Below, piece after piece: positions 7,936 through 16,749 of a stretch of DNA of 35,704 nt. Made by a program: the position numbers and the translations under genes. The DNA comes from JAKAGE01 sp035541415 (GTDB lineage Bacteria > Patescibacteriota > Minisyncoccia > UBA6257 > 2-01-FULL-56-20), in NCBI GenBank assembly GCA_035541415.1, contig DATKNI010000012.1, forward strand, positions 1-35,704, read 5' to 3'. Under the pieces are notes generated by a model that saw nothing but the letters and a program-made list of their open reading frames with translations, searched no databases and was not told the DNA's origin. Every line of letters begins with the position of its first letter. Position 1 is the first letter of the stretch.

Positions 7936-9642
7936 GTGAAGCGCCAATCGTTTTTACTTTTTTTTGCGGCAATTTGCGTAGGAATATTCGGTTTTTTACC
8001 GTCTGCGCACGCCACGCGGCTCGCTTTTGTTAGCGATACGGTGACCGATTCGCGGCCGTCGTTTCCGGCGGATCACAAGATCGTATTCCGCGTGCCGAGC
8101 GGCGTTCCGGCGCTCGGGCAGATCGTTGTCCAGTTTCCCAATAATCCTTTTACGATAGACCCTTCATTTAGTTTTAATGATGTTGACGTGCAGGTTTCGC
8201 CCGATTCTCCCTACGCCGATTTTACGGATCGGCCGATCGCGGCAAACCCCGATGTTTCGAATGACGGCGTGTCGGTTGACCCCTCGAATGGCACGATAAC
8301 CATCACGCTCTCGTCAGGCGGCGGGATTGCGGCGAATTCCTATGTGCGGATATTGCTCGGCGACAATGCGACGTTCGGCGGAAACGGTTCGTTCCAGATC
8401 GAGAATCCGAGTTCAACGGGTTCCTACCTCGTCAACTTCGGCACCTACAACAGCGTCGCCACGCCAATCGACTACGGATCGACTATCATCGTGATCCTTC
8501 CGGCGGTCGGCGTTGATGTGAACCAGAACCGCGTGAACCCGGCGGTGCTTTCGAACGGCATGCCGACGGGAACGATTCCGTCGAACGTGAATGCGGTGCT
8601 CGTTTCTCTGAACACCGATGTGTTTTCGAACTGCCGGTATGCGACGACGTCGGGCGTGAGTTACGACGCGATGACGAATTCCTTTACGCGCACGTCGAAC
8701 GGCACGTTCCACACGGCAACCATCGCGCCGATTACGCAGGGAACGACGTACAACTTGTATGTCCGCTGCCAGGATTTCGTCGGCAACAAAAATACGGACG
8801 ATTACCTCATCTCGTTCACGGCAGGACAGCCGACCGGCACCGGCGCCGGAGGCGGAACGAGCGGCGGCGACAATCCGAGCGGCGGCGGAGGCGGAGCCGG
8901 CGAACCGTTTCCAGCAGGACCTGCGCAGCCGTCGGTTGTCATAAAAGGCATCGGAGTCCCGAATGCTACGATTACGCTTCTTCAAGACGGCAAGACCGTT
9001 CCGCCCGGGACGCGTGCGGATTCGACCGGAAAATTTACGGTCACCATCGACTCGCTTCCGCAGGGGACGTATTCATTCACCATTCTCGAAAGCGACGCCT
9101 CCGGGCATGTCATTTCTTCTTATACAACAACGATCACGGTGATTTCGGGAACATCGAATAGTCTCACGAATAACATTATTCCGCCGAGCGTCACGGTTGC
9201 GACGAGCACGGTCAAGCCGGGCGGGACGGTGGATGTTTCGGGGTTCGCGCCGCCGTCATCAACCATAGAGCTTGTTGTGATGAGCCAGGAGAACCTTCAG
9301 GATCCGATCAAGCTCACGACGAGCGCCGATGCCACGGGTGCGTGGTCGTACAGCCTTTCAACCGCGGATTATCCGATCGACACCTATGAGCTCAAAGCCC
9401 GCGCCACCCTCCCGGGCTACACCGCAAGCAATTATTCGGGGATCACATACCTCGGCGTGGGCACCGCGCCGAAACCCAAAAACCGGAACGGCGATTTGAA
9501 CGGCGACGGCAAGGTGAATTTGGTTGATTTTTCCATCATGCTGTTCCACTGGGGGCAAAATTATGCGCCAGCCGATTTGAACGGCGACGGGACGGTCGGT
9601 TTGGTCGACTTTTCCATACTTTTATTCAATTGGACGGGGTGA
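7936..9642 (+). CDS. Secreted surface protein with C-terminal double dockerin repeat
   Basis: 568 residues from GTG 7936; an in-frame ATG at 7867 lies inside the previous gene. Signal peptide 1-26 (SAHATR). N-terminal domain begins VSDTVTDSRPSF and shares signatures with 5241. An Ig-like domain with two Cys (about 190-295) leads to a Gly-rich linker, then two carboxypeptidase-regulatory/Ig-like domains (about 330-505, VVIKGIGVPNATITLL; TVKPGGTVDVSG), homologous to the middle of 23820. The C-terminus (519-568) has two type-I dockerin repeats: GDLNGDGKVNLVDFSIM and ADLNGDGTVGLVDFSIL, each with the DxNxDG calcium loop. Dockerins bind cohesins; a cohesin-like protein is encoded at 10234. It has no membrane anchor, so surface retention through cohesin is the natural inference. 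Confidence 0.85.
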   Translation: MKRQSFLLFFAAICVGIFGFLPSAHATRLAFVSDTVTDSRPSFPADHKIVFRVPSGVPALGQIVVQFPNNPFTIDPSFSFNDVDVQVSPDSPYADFTDRPIAANPDVSNDGVSVDPSNGTITITLSSGGGIAANSYVRILLGDNATFGGNGSFQIENPSSTGSYLVNFGTYNSVATPIDYGSTIIVILPAVGVDVNQNRVNPAVLSNGMPTGTIPSNVNAVLVSLNTDVFSNCRYATTSGVSYDAMTNSFTRTSNGTFHTATIAPITQGTTYNLYVRCQDFVGNKNTDDYLISFTAGQPTGTGAGGGTSGGDNPSGGGGGAGEPFPAGPAQPSVVIKGIGVPNATITLLQDGKTVPPGTRADSTGKFTVTIDSLPQGTYSFTILESDASGHVISSYTTTITVISGTSNSLTNNIIPPSVTVATSTVKPGGTVDVSGFAPPSSTIELVVMSQENLQDPIKLTTSADATGAWSYSLSTADYPIDTYELKARATLPGYTASNYSGITYLGVGTAPKPKNRNGDLNGDGKVNLVDFSIMLFHWGQNYAPADLNGDGTVGLVDFSILLFNWTG

Positions 9643-9647
9643 CAATC

Positions 9648-9666
9648 TGATATACTTATAGTATCA
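9648..9666 (+). promoter_or_regulatory. Promoter with imperfect palindrome before 9678
   Basis: TGA followed by TATACT (9651-9656) is an extended -10. The 19-bp stretch begins TGATA and ends TATCA, an imperfect palindrome that could be an operator. The expected leader is about 15 nt and contains no Shine-Dalgarno. Confidence 0.4.
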
Positions 9667-9677
9667 GCACCTCGAAC

Positions 9678-10265
9678 ATGCTCTCTTTTTATCAAAAGCT
9701 CGCGACGAAACTGAACGAAGATCCATCCGCTGGGAAACCGGATGCTCCGGCGACGAAGGCAGCATCGTTTAAGGGGACCGGCGAGCGGACCGATCCACCG
9801 GCAAAAGCTCCGGCTCCGCAGCACGAGGGCAAAGAGCCGGCGGAAGAAGCCGTGCCCGAAGGGGCGCAGACCCTCGAGGTGGATCTTTTCCAATCCGAAG
9901 CTCGGATGGTTCTTTTTGCGCAGATGAGCGGCGTTGCCAAGGGCACGCTCGACCTTACGATCGACGAAGAAACGAACACGATTATCATCCAAGTGCAGCA
10001 ATCCCGCCCGACGTTGCCGCCGCTTCCCGGCGGGAAAGAGGGAGACCCTCCCGAAAAAGGTTTGTACACCAAACAGGAAATCGCTTGGAAAAATTTGTAC
10101 CGCAAAGTGTATCTTCCGGCTTCGTTCGATAGCGGTGAGACGCAAGCGTTCCTTGAGCGGGGCGTGCTCATCGTCGTATTGCCGTCGAAACGCCCCGGCA
10201 TGGGCAAAAAACTTTCCATTGTCGAAATCCCGGATGAAAAACCAGCAAGCCCGATACAAAAATAG
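9678..10265 (+). CDS. Hsp20/alpha-crystallin family small heat-shock protein
   Basis: 195 residues. A disordered A/P/K/E-rich N-terminal arm of about 64 residues precedes an alpha-crystallin domain at about 66-170, recognised by the LEVDLFQSEARMVLFAQMSGV start, a LDLTIDEETNTIII strand pair, and the closing AFLERGVLIVVLP, which corresponds to the usual A...NGVL.i..P motif. A short tail follows, ending with an IVEI motif that could serve as the I-x-I oligomerisation motif. The family consists of ATP-independent holdase chaperones in the cytoplasm. The insert PTLPPLPGGKEGDPPEKG between strands is longer than usual. Its 3' end overlaps the next gene by 32 nt, so a cytoplasmic chaperone is coupled to a surface cohesin protein, an odd partnership. 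Confidence 0.8.
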   Translation: MLSFYQKLATKLNEDPSAGKPDAPATKAASFKGTGERTDPPAKAPAPQHEGKEPAEEAVPEGAQTLEVDLFQSEARMVLFAQMSGVAKGTLDLTIDEETNTIIIQVQQSRPTLPPLPGGKEGDPPEKGLYTKQEIAWKNLYRKVYLPASFDSGETQAFLERGVLIVVLPSKRPGMGKKLSIVEIPDEKPASPIQK

Positions 10266-12051
10266 TGTCGCGGCTTTGTTGGTCGCGATGCTCGCCGTGC
10301 TCTCATTGGGACCTGCGGTGCATGCCGCGGGTTCGGCTGCAATGTCGCTCAGCCCTTCGAGCGGGACCTATGCCGTCGGAAAAAATTTCACCGTGAGCGT
10401 GATGCTCGATTCGGGCGGCGGCATCGGCGTGAACGCCGCCGACGGCAAACTGACGTTCGACCCGACGCAGCTCGCCGTGCAAAGCGTTTCAAAAGCGAAT
10501 TCCGTTTTCAATCTTTGGGTGGCTGACCCTTCATTTTCAAACACCGACGGTTCGGTGAGTTTCAGCGGCGGCAGTAACAACGCGTACACCGGAAGTGCGG
10601 GAAATGTTTTTGATATCACGTTCCAGGCGCTCAAAGCGGGGACGACTTCGGTGAGTTTTGCTTCCGGCGACGCACTCGCTGCCGACGGCCAGGGCACCAA
10701 CGTTCTCGGCGGCACGACGGGTGCGACATTCACAATCGGCGGCTCGGCTTCTGCAACGCAAACGCCAAAACCATCGTCAGCCGATTCGGGCAGCAGTTCG
10801 TCCGGGTCGGGTTCCGGTTCCGGCAATGGCGGAGGCGGCGGTGCGCCTGCATCGTTTACGCCGACGGTTACGATTTCATCGCCCACAAATCCCGATCCCA
10901 CCAAGTGGTATAACAATCCAAACCCGAACTTTACGTGGCAGCTCACGCCGGATATCGCAGGCGTGAATACCGCGTTTGATCAAAATCCGAACACGCTTCC
11001 CAAACGGAGCTCTGCAGGCCTTATTTCATCGAAACAATTCTCCAATGTTCCGGAAGGCGTATCGTATTTTCATGCCCGCTTTGAGGATGCGCTTGGCAAT
11101 TGGAGTGACGCTTTTACAATGCAGGTGCAGATCGATATGACGCCGCCGAAGCCGTTCACGGTGACGGCCCAGCCGGGCGCCGGCATTTCCGGCCGCACGG
11201 TGCTTGAGTTCACGGCGACCGACACGGTCTCGGGCGTCGACCATTACGTGGCCATATTCGACGGAACGGCATCAACGACGGTTCCGCTCTCGGATGTGGT
11301 GAACGGCATCTATACCGCACCGCCGCTCCTTGCCGGCAAACATACGGTTGCGATCCTTGCCATGGACAAAGCCGGCAACAGTGCGGAAGCCGATGCGGAG
11401 TTCAACATCGCCGGCGTTTCTTCGCCCGAGATTACGAACTTCCCCGCAACGGTGATTGAAAATTCTCCCATCGTTCTCGAAGGTGTTGCCGACAGCGGTT
11501 CGAATGTGACCGTTGACCTGAACTCAAGCGCGGGCAAAGTGGTTTCGGAAGGAAAGATGGTTGCCGATACGACGGGCCACTGGCTCTACGCCGTCGAGGG
11601 AGGATTGCCGGGCGGCGACTACTCGCTCGGCGTCTCCATGGTGACGACGCAAGGCGCTTTTGCGAGTACGACGGCGCGGGCGATGATGCATGTGATCTCG
11701 GCGCCGTTCATTGATCGTTTCGGTTGGATTCTCATCGTGCTCCTCATCTCCGCGATCTGCGGCCTCGTCACATTCGGATTCTACAAGAAAAAGATATTCG
11801 ACATGCAGGTGGCGCTCGCAAAGCGCGAGAACACCGAAGCGCGCGAAAAAACCAAAGCCGTTTTCGAAGCGTTGCGCGAAGAGGTTGACGACCAGGTGAG
11901 CCATATGGAAGGCGGCGCTGCGCAGGCGCAAGGCGAAGCGAAGCTCGAACCGGAAGTCGTGCTTGATTCCATGCGCACGGCGCTCGGCATTTCGGAAACA
12001 ACGATCCAAAAAGAAATCGACGACGTCGACAAGGCGCTCGCCGAAGAATGA
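10234..12051 (+). CDS. Membrane-anchored cohesin-like protein with Ig domains and cytoplasmic coiled coil
   Basis: 605 residues from ATG 10234 (MKNQQARYKNS). Signal peptide 1-31 (VHAA). A cohesin-like beta domain spans about 35-170: YAVGKNFTVSVMLDSGG, then GKLTFDPTQLAVQSV, the place of the cohesin l.f.yDp..L.v motif, and GNVFDITFQALKAGTTSVSF. A Ser/Gly linker (171-205), an Ig-like domain (208-302) with the HARFEDALGNWSD signature, and further Ig-like domains (to about 490) follow, then a TM helix (497-517) and a 90-residue cytoplasmic tail predicted to be coiled coil. The product of 24963 shares VFNLWVADPSF-type and SGVDHY-type motifs. Likely role: cell-surface receptor for the dockerin proteins of 7936 and 23820 (inference from family pairing). 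It overlaps the Hsp20 gene by 32 nt. Confidence 0.75.
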   Translation: MKNQQARYKNSVAALLVAMLAVLSLGPAVHAAGSAAMSLSPSSGTYAVGKNFTVSVMLDSGGGIGVNAADGKLTFDPTQLAVQSVSKANSVFNLWVADPSFSNTDGSVSFSGGSNNAYTGSAGNVFDITFQALKAGTTSVSFASGDALAADGQGTNVLGGTTGATFTIGGSASATQTPKPSSADSGSSSSGSGSGSGNGGGGGAPASFTPTVTISSPTNPDPTKWYNNPNPNFTWQLTPDIAGVNTAFDQNPNTLPKRSSAGLISSKQFSNVPEGVSYFHARFEDALGNWSDAFTMQVQIDMTPPKPFTVTAQPGAGISGRTVLEFTATDTVSGVDHYVAIFDGTASTTVPLSDVVNGIYTAPPLLAGKHTVAILAMDKAGNSAEADAEFNIAGVSSPEITNFPATVIENSPIVLEGVADSGSNVTVDLNSSAGKVVSEGKMVADTTGHWLYAVEGGLPGGDYSLGVSMVTTQGAFASTTARAMMHVISAPFIDRFGWILIVLLISAICGLVTFGFYKKKIFDMQVALAKRENTEAREKTKAVFEALREEVDDQVSHMEGGAAQAQGEAKLEPEVVLDSMRTALGISETTIQKEIDDVDKALAEE

Positions 12052-12055
12052 TCCT

Positions 12056-13990
12056 ATGTGGGAACGTATTTCACGCGCAAAGCGCCGGTTGACCCACGGG
12101 ATCCGGTCAATCGCCGCGAAATATAAGAAAGCGCAGCCCGATTCCCGGGTGAGCGACGTTCACGCCGGGCCGTCGGCCAATACCGTCATGTTGCGCGAGC
12201 GCACGTTTCGCGTTGAATTCGAGATCAACCGCCGCAGCATAAAAAAATTCTTTAAAAAATATAAAATTCCGGTCGTCGCATTTTCCGCAGTGCTTGTGAT
12301 GGGCATCTTCGTGCGATTCTTGCTCGTCGGTTTTGCGACGACGGCCGATTTCTACCCAACCTCGTGTTTGGGCAGCTGGGACAATGTGCAGAACGCGCTT
12401 GGCAAGCCCGACCTTGATGGGCCGTCTCCGGCCTCCGCGTATACGCCGCTTAATTCCGCCATTTTCAGCACAAGTACGGCCCAGATGTTCTGCGGCAATT
12501 TTGCGGGCGATGCCGATATTTCACAATTCGCAGGGAAGAAATTTCAATCGGCGCAGATCGTGCTTTCGTGGTATGTCGAACCCGCCAGCATGGCGCAGCC
12601 CGGCGCGTCGGGATCGGTTGGCGGAAGCGGCGGCGTGAATGGTGGCGGCGGTGGAGGGGGTGGCGGCGGAAGCGGTGGCGGTTCGTCGATCGATACGTCA
12701 TCAACTGATCTGAGTGCGGCCACAACAAGCAATGCAGCGAGTCCGGCCACGAGTACCGATCAAGGCGGGGGACAAAGCGCGGCAACAACGACGCAAGATG
12801 CTGCAGCGACGAGTACGGATCAAGCATCGACAACACCGGATTCAGCCGCAACCTCTACGGCAGCAACTTCTACGGTGGCATCGACCACAACGGCGACGAC
12901 CACAACGGCAACCACAACGCAAGATCAAACAGCGGCAACCTCAACGGACGCAAGTGCTTCGTCGCAAACGGATACGTCGACCCAGCAAGCTGCGCCACCG
13001 CCACCACCGCCTCCGACAACGGATCCGTCGTCCCCGCCGCCTTCGTCGTGGCTGTATCATTTGATCCCCGTCGCATTCGCCGATTCGGTTTCATCAACGC
13101 CCATTGCGACAAGCACGGCAACTTCGGGTTTGTCGCTTGTCGTTGCAACATCGGTGACGGGAGTTCCTTCAACCGCAACGCTGCCGGCGCCGATTACGGT
13201 CAATACGCAGTCATTCCAAAATATTGTTTTGCCGTCGAGTACGCCGGACGATTTTTTGGGTATTGTGTATTCCACGGATGGCGTGACGTGGCAGCCGCTC
13301 GTTGATATCCATGAGGACAATTGGCAAACGAGCCGTTACGACCTTCCGATCACGTCGTGGGATGAGCTCAAACATTTGCAAGTTGCATTCGTCGGCCTTG
13401 GCCAAGCGAATCCGCCGAAAATTTATCTCGACGCCGTCGGCGTTGAGGTTTCATATATCGACACGCCGGAAGCGATGACCACGGTTACGCCCGCGCCGGA
13501 TGATCAATCCGTCGACGCAAGTTCAACGGATGTGCAATCAGAATCGCAGCAACCGACGGGTCCCGTGATCCAGCAGCAATCGATGGCGCAGAGCGACATT
13601 TTCCAGCAAGGCGCGGAGCAGCAATGCGTTGCGGTGCCGTTCTCGCAGACGGTTTCTCCAGGTGGAAGCGCAGCGTTCAACCTGCAGCTCTTCTCCGGAC
13701 TCACGACGCCATTCAGCAAACCCAAAAAGGGGACGACGGCGACATCAACCTTGCCGCAAGGATATCAGCATCCCATTTATGACATCCGCCTCGGATCGCT
13801 TCCATCCGGTGTGAGCTATGTTCTGAACCACGGGCCAATGTCCGATGCCACAAGCACGGCGGCAATCATTATGAATGTTAGCTCAAAAGCGACGCAGGGA
13901 TCATATAGTTTGCTCGTGATTTACCGCGAACGTCAGGATGATGCCTCATTCCGCTCGACCGGCTGCCAGTTGAACCTGGTTATCCAGTAA
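12056..13990 (+). CDS. Type II membrane surface protein with Gly/Thr/Ser/Ala/Pro low-complexity stalk
   Basis: 644 residues; the ATG at 12056 lies 4 nt after the upstream stop, so the two are co-transcribed. The N-terminal 70 residues are basic and cytoplasmic, followed by a single TM at about 72-94 and no cleavage site, so the N-terminus anchors the protein. Extracellularly there is a beta domain (about 97-178, with two Cys), a poly-Gly/Ser linker with ten consecutive G, about 100 residues of T/A/S/D/Q repeats, a Pro run, then globular beta domains (about 365-460 and 525-644). It probably projects a C-terminal domain on a long flexible, possibly glycosylated stalk (inference). Function not recognised. 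Confidence 0.75.
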   Translation: MWERISRAKRRLTHGIRSIAAKYKKAQPDSRVSDVHAGPSANTVMLRERTFRVEFEINRRSIKKFFKKYKIPVVAFSAVLVMGIFVRFLLVGFATTADFYPTSCLGSWDNVQNALGKPDLDGPSPASAYTPLNSAIFSTSTAQMFCGNFAGDADISQFAGKKFQSAQIVLSWYVEPASMAQPGASGSVGGSGGVNGGGGGGGGGGSGGGSSIDTSSTDLSAATTSNAASPATSTDQGGGQSAATTTQDAAATSTDQASTTPDSAATSTAATSTVASTTTATTTTATTTQDQTAATSTDASASSQTDTSTQQAAPPPPPPPTTDPSSPPPSSWLYHLIPVAFADSVSSTPIATSTATSGLSLVVATSVTGVPSTATLPAPITVNTQSFQNIVLPSSTPDDFLGIVYSTDGVTWQPLVDIHEDNWQTSRYDLPITSWDELKHLQVAFVGLGQANPPKIYLDAVGVEVSYIDTPEAMTTVTPAPDDQSVDASSTDVQSESQQPTGPVIQQQSMAQSDIFQQGAEQQCVAVPFSQTVSPGGSAAFNLQLFSGLTTPFSKPKKGTTATSTLPQGYQHPIYDIRLGSLPSGVSYVLNHGPMSDATSTAAIIMNVSSKATQGSYSLLVIYRERQDDASFRSTGCQLNLVIQ

Positions 13991-14009
13991 ATCGGGGATT
14001 TTCATAGGA

Positions 14010-14015
14010 TATAAT
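14010..14015 (+). promoter_or_regulatory. -10 element TATAAT for 14049
   Basis: A consensus TATAAT with expected start near 14022 and a leader of about 27 nt. No clear -35 and no strong Shine-Dalgarno. Confidence 0.5.
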
Positions 14016-14048
14016 TGAAATAAACCGGCTCGTGCGGGATATTTTTCA

Positions 14049-16646
14049 ATGAGAAAATTTTCCATAGTTCTGGGATTCGGCGTAGCGCTTGTTATGGCGT
14101 GCGCCATTCCGGTCTTCCGTGCGCATGCAGCCACATCGACGGTGATTGACCCGACCGTTACGACCAACAAGCCATCCAACAACGGGACATCGTTCACCAA
14201 CGTTTTCGTGTCGAGTTCTACCGGTTATGCGTTCTATCGCGACAGCACAAATAACTGCGTATATGCAAAGACAACTGATGGCGGTACAACATGGGGTGCT
14301 GCCGTTACGGTGGGCCCAAGTACGACTTGCATTCGCGTTGCCGTATGGTACGACCGATGGACTCCGGGCAATACGACCGGCACGTTCATCCATATTGCAA
14401 CGCTTGAAACGACGCATGACGACTTGTGGTATGACCGCCTTGACACCTCAAACGATTCTTTAAGCACCATCCTCGATATTTCAAGCTCAACCCAGGCCGG
14501 CAGATATACGGCGGGTGCAACGGTGGGTACGATCACCGAGGGGACTGACGGCCATCTTTATGCAGGCGTATTCAACACATCCGACTCATATATTCTTACG
14601 TGCAGCGCCAACTGCACTGCGTCGCTTACCAATTGGCCGGAAATCGGCAATAACAATGCATGGCTGCCTGACGCCAATGACTGGATGATTATGAACCCCT
14701 TGCCGGCGGGAGATATTTTAAACATCAAATTCAACATCGCGAGCAGCACGCTCGAATCAAAAATGTGGCACGAGGCTTCATCGACATGGGACGCGAACTG
14801 GACCATTATCGACAGCAACTGTCCGCCAAATACAACCTATGATGGCCATTTCGGCACTGCCGTGAACCACAATTCGAATTTCATTTATTTGGTTTCCGCA
14901 TGCAATATCGCAACGCTTTCGGCCAACACGGGCGCCATACGTACTTGGACATATAATCCTACCCCCGATACGTGGACGCGAGACACCGACGTGGAAACAA
15001 GTTCAACGCTTGGCCTTACCGGCGCAAAGATCGGCTTGGACTTGAACACCGGCAATGTGTATGTGGTCTATAGCGGCCGCACCACGCCCGCCACCGCAGC
15101 AACGGCAAACGTGTACTATAAGATATCAACGAGTACCAGCATGAGCGCCTGGGGAAGCCGCCAGGGGCCAATCAACCAAACAACAACGGATATTTACGGC
15201 GCCCGCATCGACGGCATGTCCGCATCGCGACTGTATGCGACCTGGGTCGACGTGGGCAGCTTCACATTGAACGGCACAACGATCACCGTGTTCACGCCAA
15301 ACACCATGACGGAAGCGGCGTATCGGTTTTTCCAAAACCAAGACAGCACGCAGGTAGGAAACACTTTCGGGTCGACGAACGCATCGTCGCTCATACCGCT
15401 TGCAGGCAACCCGTTCCGTCTGCGCATGCTCATTAATCTTGCCGGTACCGGCATCGACGTCAGCGGACAAAGTTTCAAACTGCAGTACGCGACTTCGACC
15501 GGCGGAGGATGCGACACAGGGTTCGTAGGCGAAACGTATGTTGACGTGGGCACGGCGACATCGAGCGCAATCAGTTTCTATAACAACCCGACTCCCGCAA
15601 ACGGAGCGGCGCTCACCGCGAACGCGCAGGATCCGACCGATGGCACGAACGCCATCGATAACCAAACCTACGTCGAACAAAATAATTTCTCGAACGATAT
15701 CAGCAAGGTCCTCGCCGGCGAAGATGGCAAATGGGATTTCTCCCTCATTAACAACAGCGGTTCGCCGGGAAATACGTATTGTTTCCGCATTGTGAAATCC
15801 GACGGCAGCCTTCTCGACACGTATACGAACGTTGCTGAAGCGCAGGTGGACCAGGCGCCGACAATCAGCAACCTGTCGTTAAATGGGGGGCAATCGATCA
15901 CATTGATCGAGGGCACGACGACACTTGTTGTTTCGACGGCGACGGTTACGGATGCAAATGGATTTGGCGATTTCTTTGCGCTCACGGGCAAAGCATTTCG
16001 AACGAGTTCGGGGACAAGTTGCACTGCCGATCCGAATGATTGTTATGTCGCGACATCGTCGTGTGGATTTTATAATTGTGCTGGCAATTCATGTACGGCA
16101 GAATGCGATTACCAATTCCAGTATTTTGCACAACCGACCGATTCCGGGACGCCGTGGGCGGGTGATTCATGGACGGCGCTCATGCAAGCATCCGATACGG
16201 TGCTTTCCGGCACGACGGCGACTTCAACCGGCGTTCAACTTCTTTCGCTCCTCGCCTTTGAAACCACGTCCACTATTAATTACGGCAGCTTCAGCCAGGG
16301 CCAGACCATGTCGACGCTTACGGCAACGGCGACGATCCGTTCAAGCGGCAATGTTTCTATGAACGTAAATGTTTATGGAACCAACATGACGAACGGCTCA
16401 TTCAGCATCGCGGTTGGCCAGCAGCACTTTGCAACATCCGCCCTCACGTATGCATCCGGCACAACGCTTCTCGCGAATCCTGGCTCAACGGTCGCCATCA
16501 ACATGCGGAAGCCGAGCTCCACGGCAAACATCCAAAGTTCCACGTTTTTCTGGGGGATTGCCATCCCTTCCGGACAGATGGCGACAACCTATACCGGTGG
16601 CAATTCATTTATCGGCGTCTTGCACTCGTTGCCGTGGCCGCAATAA
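14049..16646 (+). CDS. Large secreted surface protein with Asp-box (sialidase-like) N-domain
   Basis: 865 residues. Signal peptide 1-28 (RAHAAT). Residues about 45-430 look like a beta-propeller: an Asp-box matches S/TxDxGxTW at 75-82 (TTDGGTTW), followed by repeated W/Y-rich strands (WYDRW, LWYDRL, YVVYSGRT, YATWVDVG). Only one canonical Asp-box is clear, and the sialidase Arg triad cannot be confirmed by eye, so enzymatic activity is not claimed. A Cys-containing Ig-like region follows (about 430-720). The last 130 residues form a domain shared with 20856: NYGSF or NFGAL start, SSGNVSMNV or ATGNVGINE, and FWGIAIPSG or YWGIAIPGT near the end, closing with a TGGNSFIGV strand. No anchor is present. 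It is monocistronic. Confidence 0.75.
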   Translation: MRKFSIVLGFGVALVMACAIPVFRAHAATSTVIDPTVTTNKPSNNGTSFTNVFVSSSTGYAFYRDSTNNCVYAKTTDGGTTWGAAVTVGPSTTCIRVAVWYDRWTPGNTTGTFIHIATLETTHDDLWYDRLDTSNDSLSTILDISSSTQAGRYTAGATVGTITEGTDGHLYAGVFNTSDSYILTCSANCTASLTNWPEIGNNNAWLPDANDWMIMNPLPAGDILNIKFNIASSTLESKMWHEASSTWDANWTIIDSNCPPNTTYDGHFGTAVNHNSNFIYLVSACNIATLSANTGAIRTWTYNPTPDTWTRDTDVETSSTLGLTGAKIGLDLNTGNVYVVYSGRTTPATAATANVYYKISTSTSMSAWGSRQGPINQTTTDIYGARIDGMSASRLYATWVDVGSFTLNGTTITVFTPNTMTEAAYRFFQNQDSTQVGNTFGSTNASSLIPLAGNPFRLRMLINLAGTGIDVSGQSFKLQYATSTGGGCDTGFVGETYVDVGTATSSAISFYNNPTPANGAALTANAQDPTDGTNAIDNQTYVEQNNFSNDISKVLAGEDGKWDFSLINNSGSPGNTYCFRIVKSDGSLLDTYTNVAEAQVDQAPTISNLSLNGGQSITLIEGTTTLVVSTATVTDANGFGDFFALTGKAFRTSSGTSCTADPNDCYVATSSCGFYNCAGNSCTAECDYQFQYFAQPTDSGTPWAGDSWTALMQASDTVLSGTTATSTGVQLLSLLAFETTSTINYGSFSQGQTMSTLTATATIRSSGNVSMNVNVYGTNMTNGSFSIAVGQQHFATSALTYASGTTLLANPGSTVAINMRKPSSTANIQSSTFFWGIAIPSGQMATTYTGGNSFIGVLHSLPWPQ

Positions 16647-16733
16647 GTGCGCTTCGCCCCCGCTGCCTTCGGCACGTGCGCTCCGCCCCCGCTGCCTTCG
16701 GCACGTGCGCTTCGCCCCCGCTGCCTTCGGCAC
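16647..16733 (+). repeat. Three tandem 29-bp GC-rich repeats
   Basis: Units at 16647-16675, 16676-16704 and 16705-16733, each starting GTGCGC and ending CTTCGGCAC; the middle copy differs by a single T to C. Each unit begins GTGC and ends GCAC. A fourth unit starts at 16734 (GTGC) and runs straight into the extended -10 for 16750. There are no spacers, so it is not CRISPR. Confidence 0.95.
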
Positions 16734-16734
16734 G

Positions 16735-16743
16735 TGCTAAAAT
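16735..16743 (+). promoter_or_regulatory. Extended -10; leaderless start at 16750
   Basis: TGC plus TAAAAT (16738-16743), then six bases, then ATG at 16750. The TG of the extended -10 is supplied by the truncated last copy of the 29-bp repeat. Confidence 0.6.
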
Positions 16744-16749
16744 GAAGTC

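Noticed and set aside
9934..10233. N-terminal extension of the cohesin protein gene
   Set aside because: It overlaps the Hsp20 coding region in another frame and encodes Arg/Ser-rich sequence; the signal peptide begins at 10234.
12600..13050. Collagen-like or amyloid repeat in 12056
   Set aside because: The Gly and Thr/Ala runs are irregular with no G-X-Y or fixed period; simple low-complexity linker is enough.
16647..16733. CRISPR array
   Set aside because: The 29-bp units follow each other without spacers, and no cas genes are present in the window.
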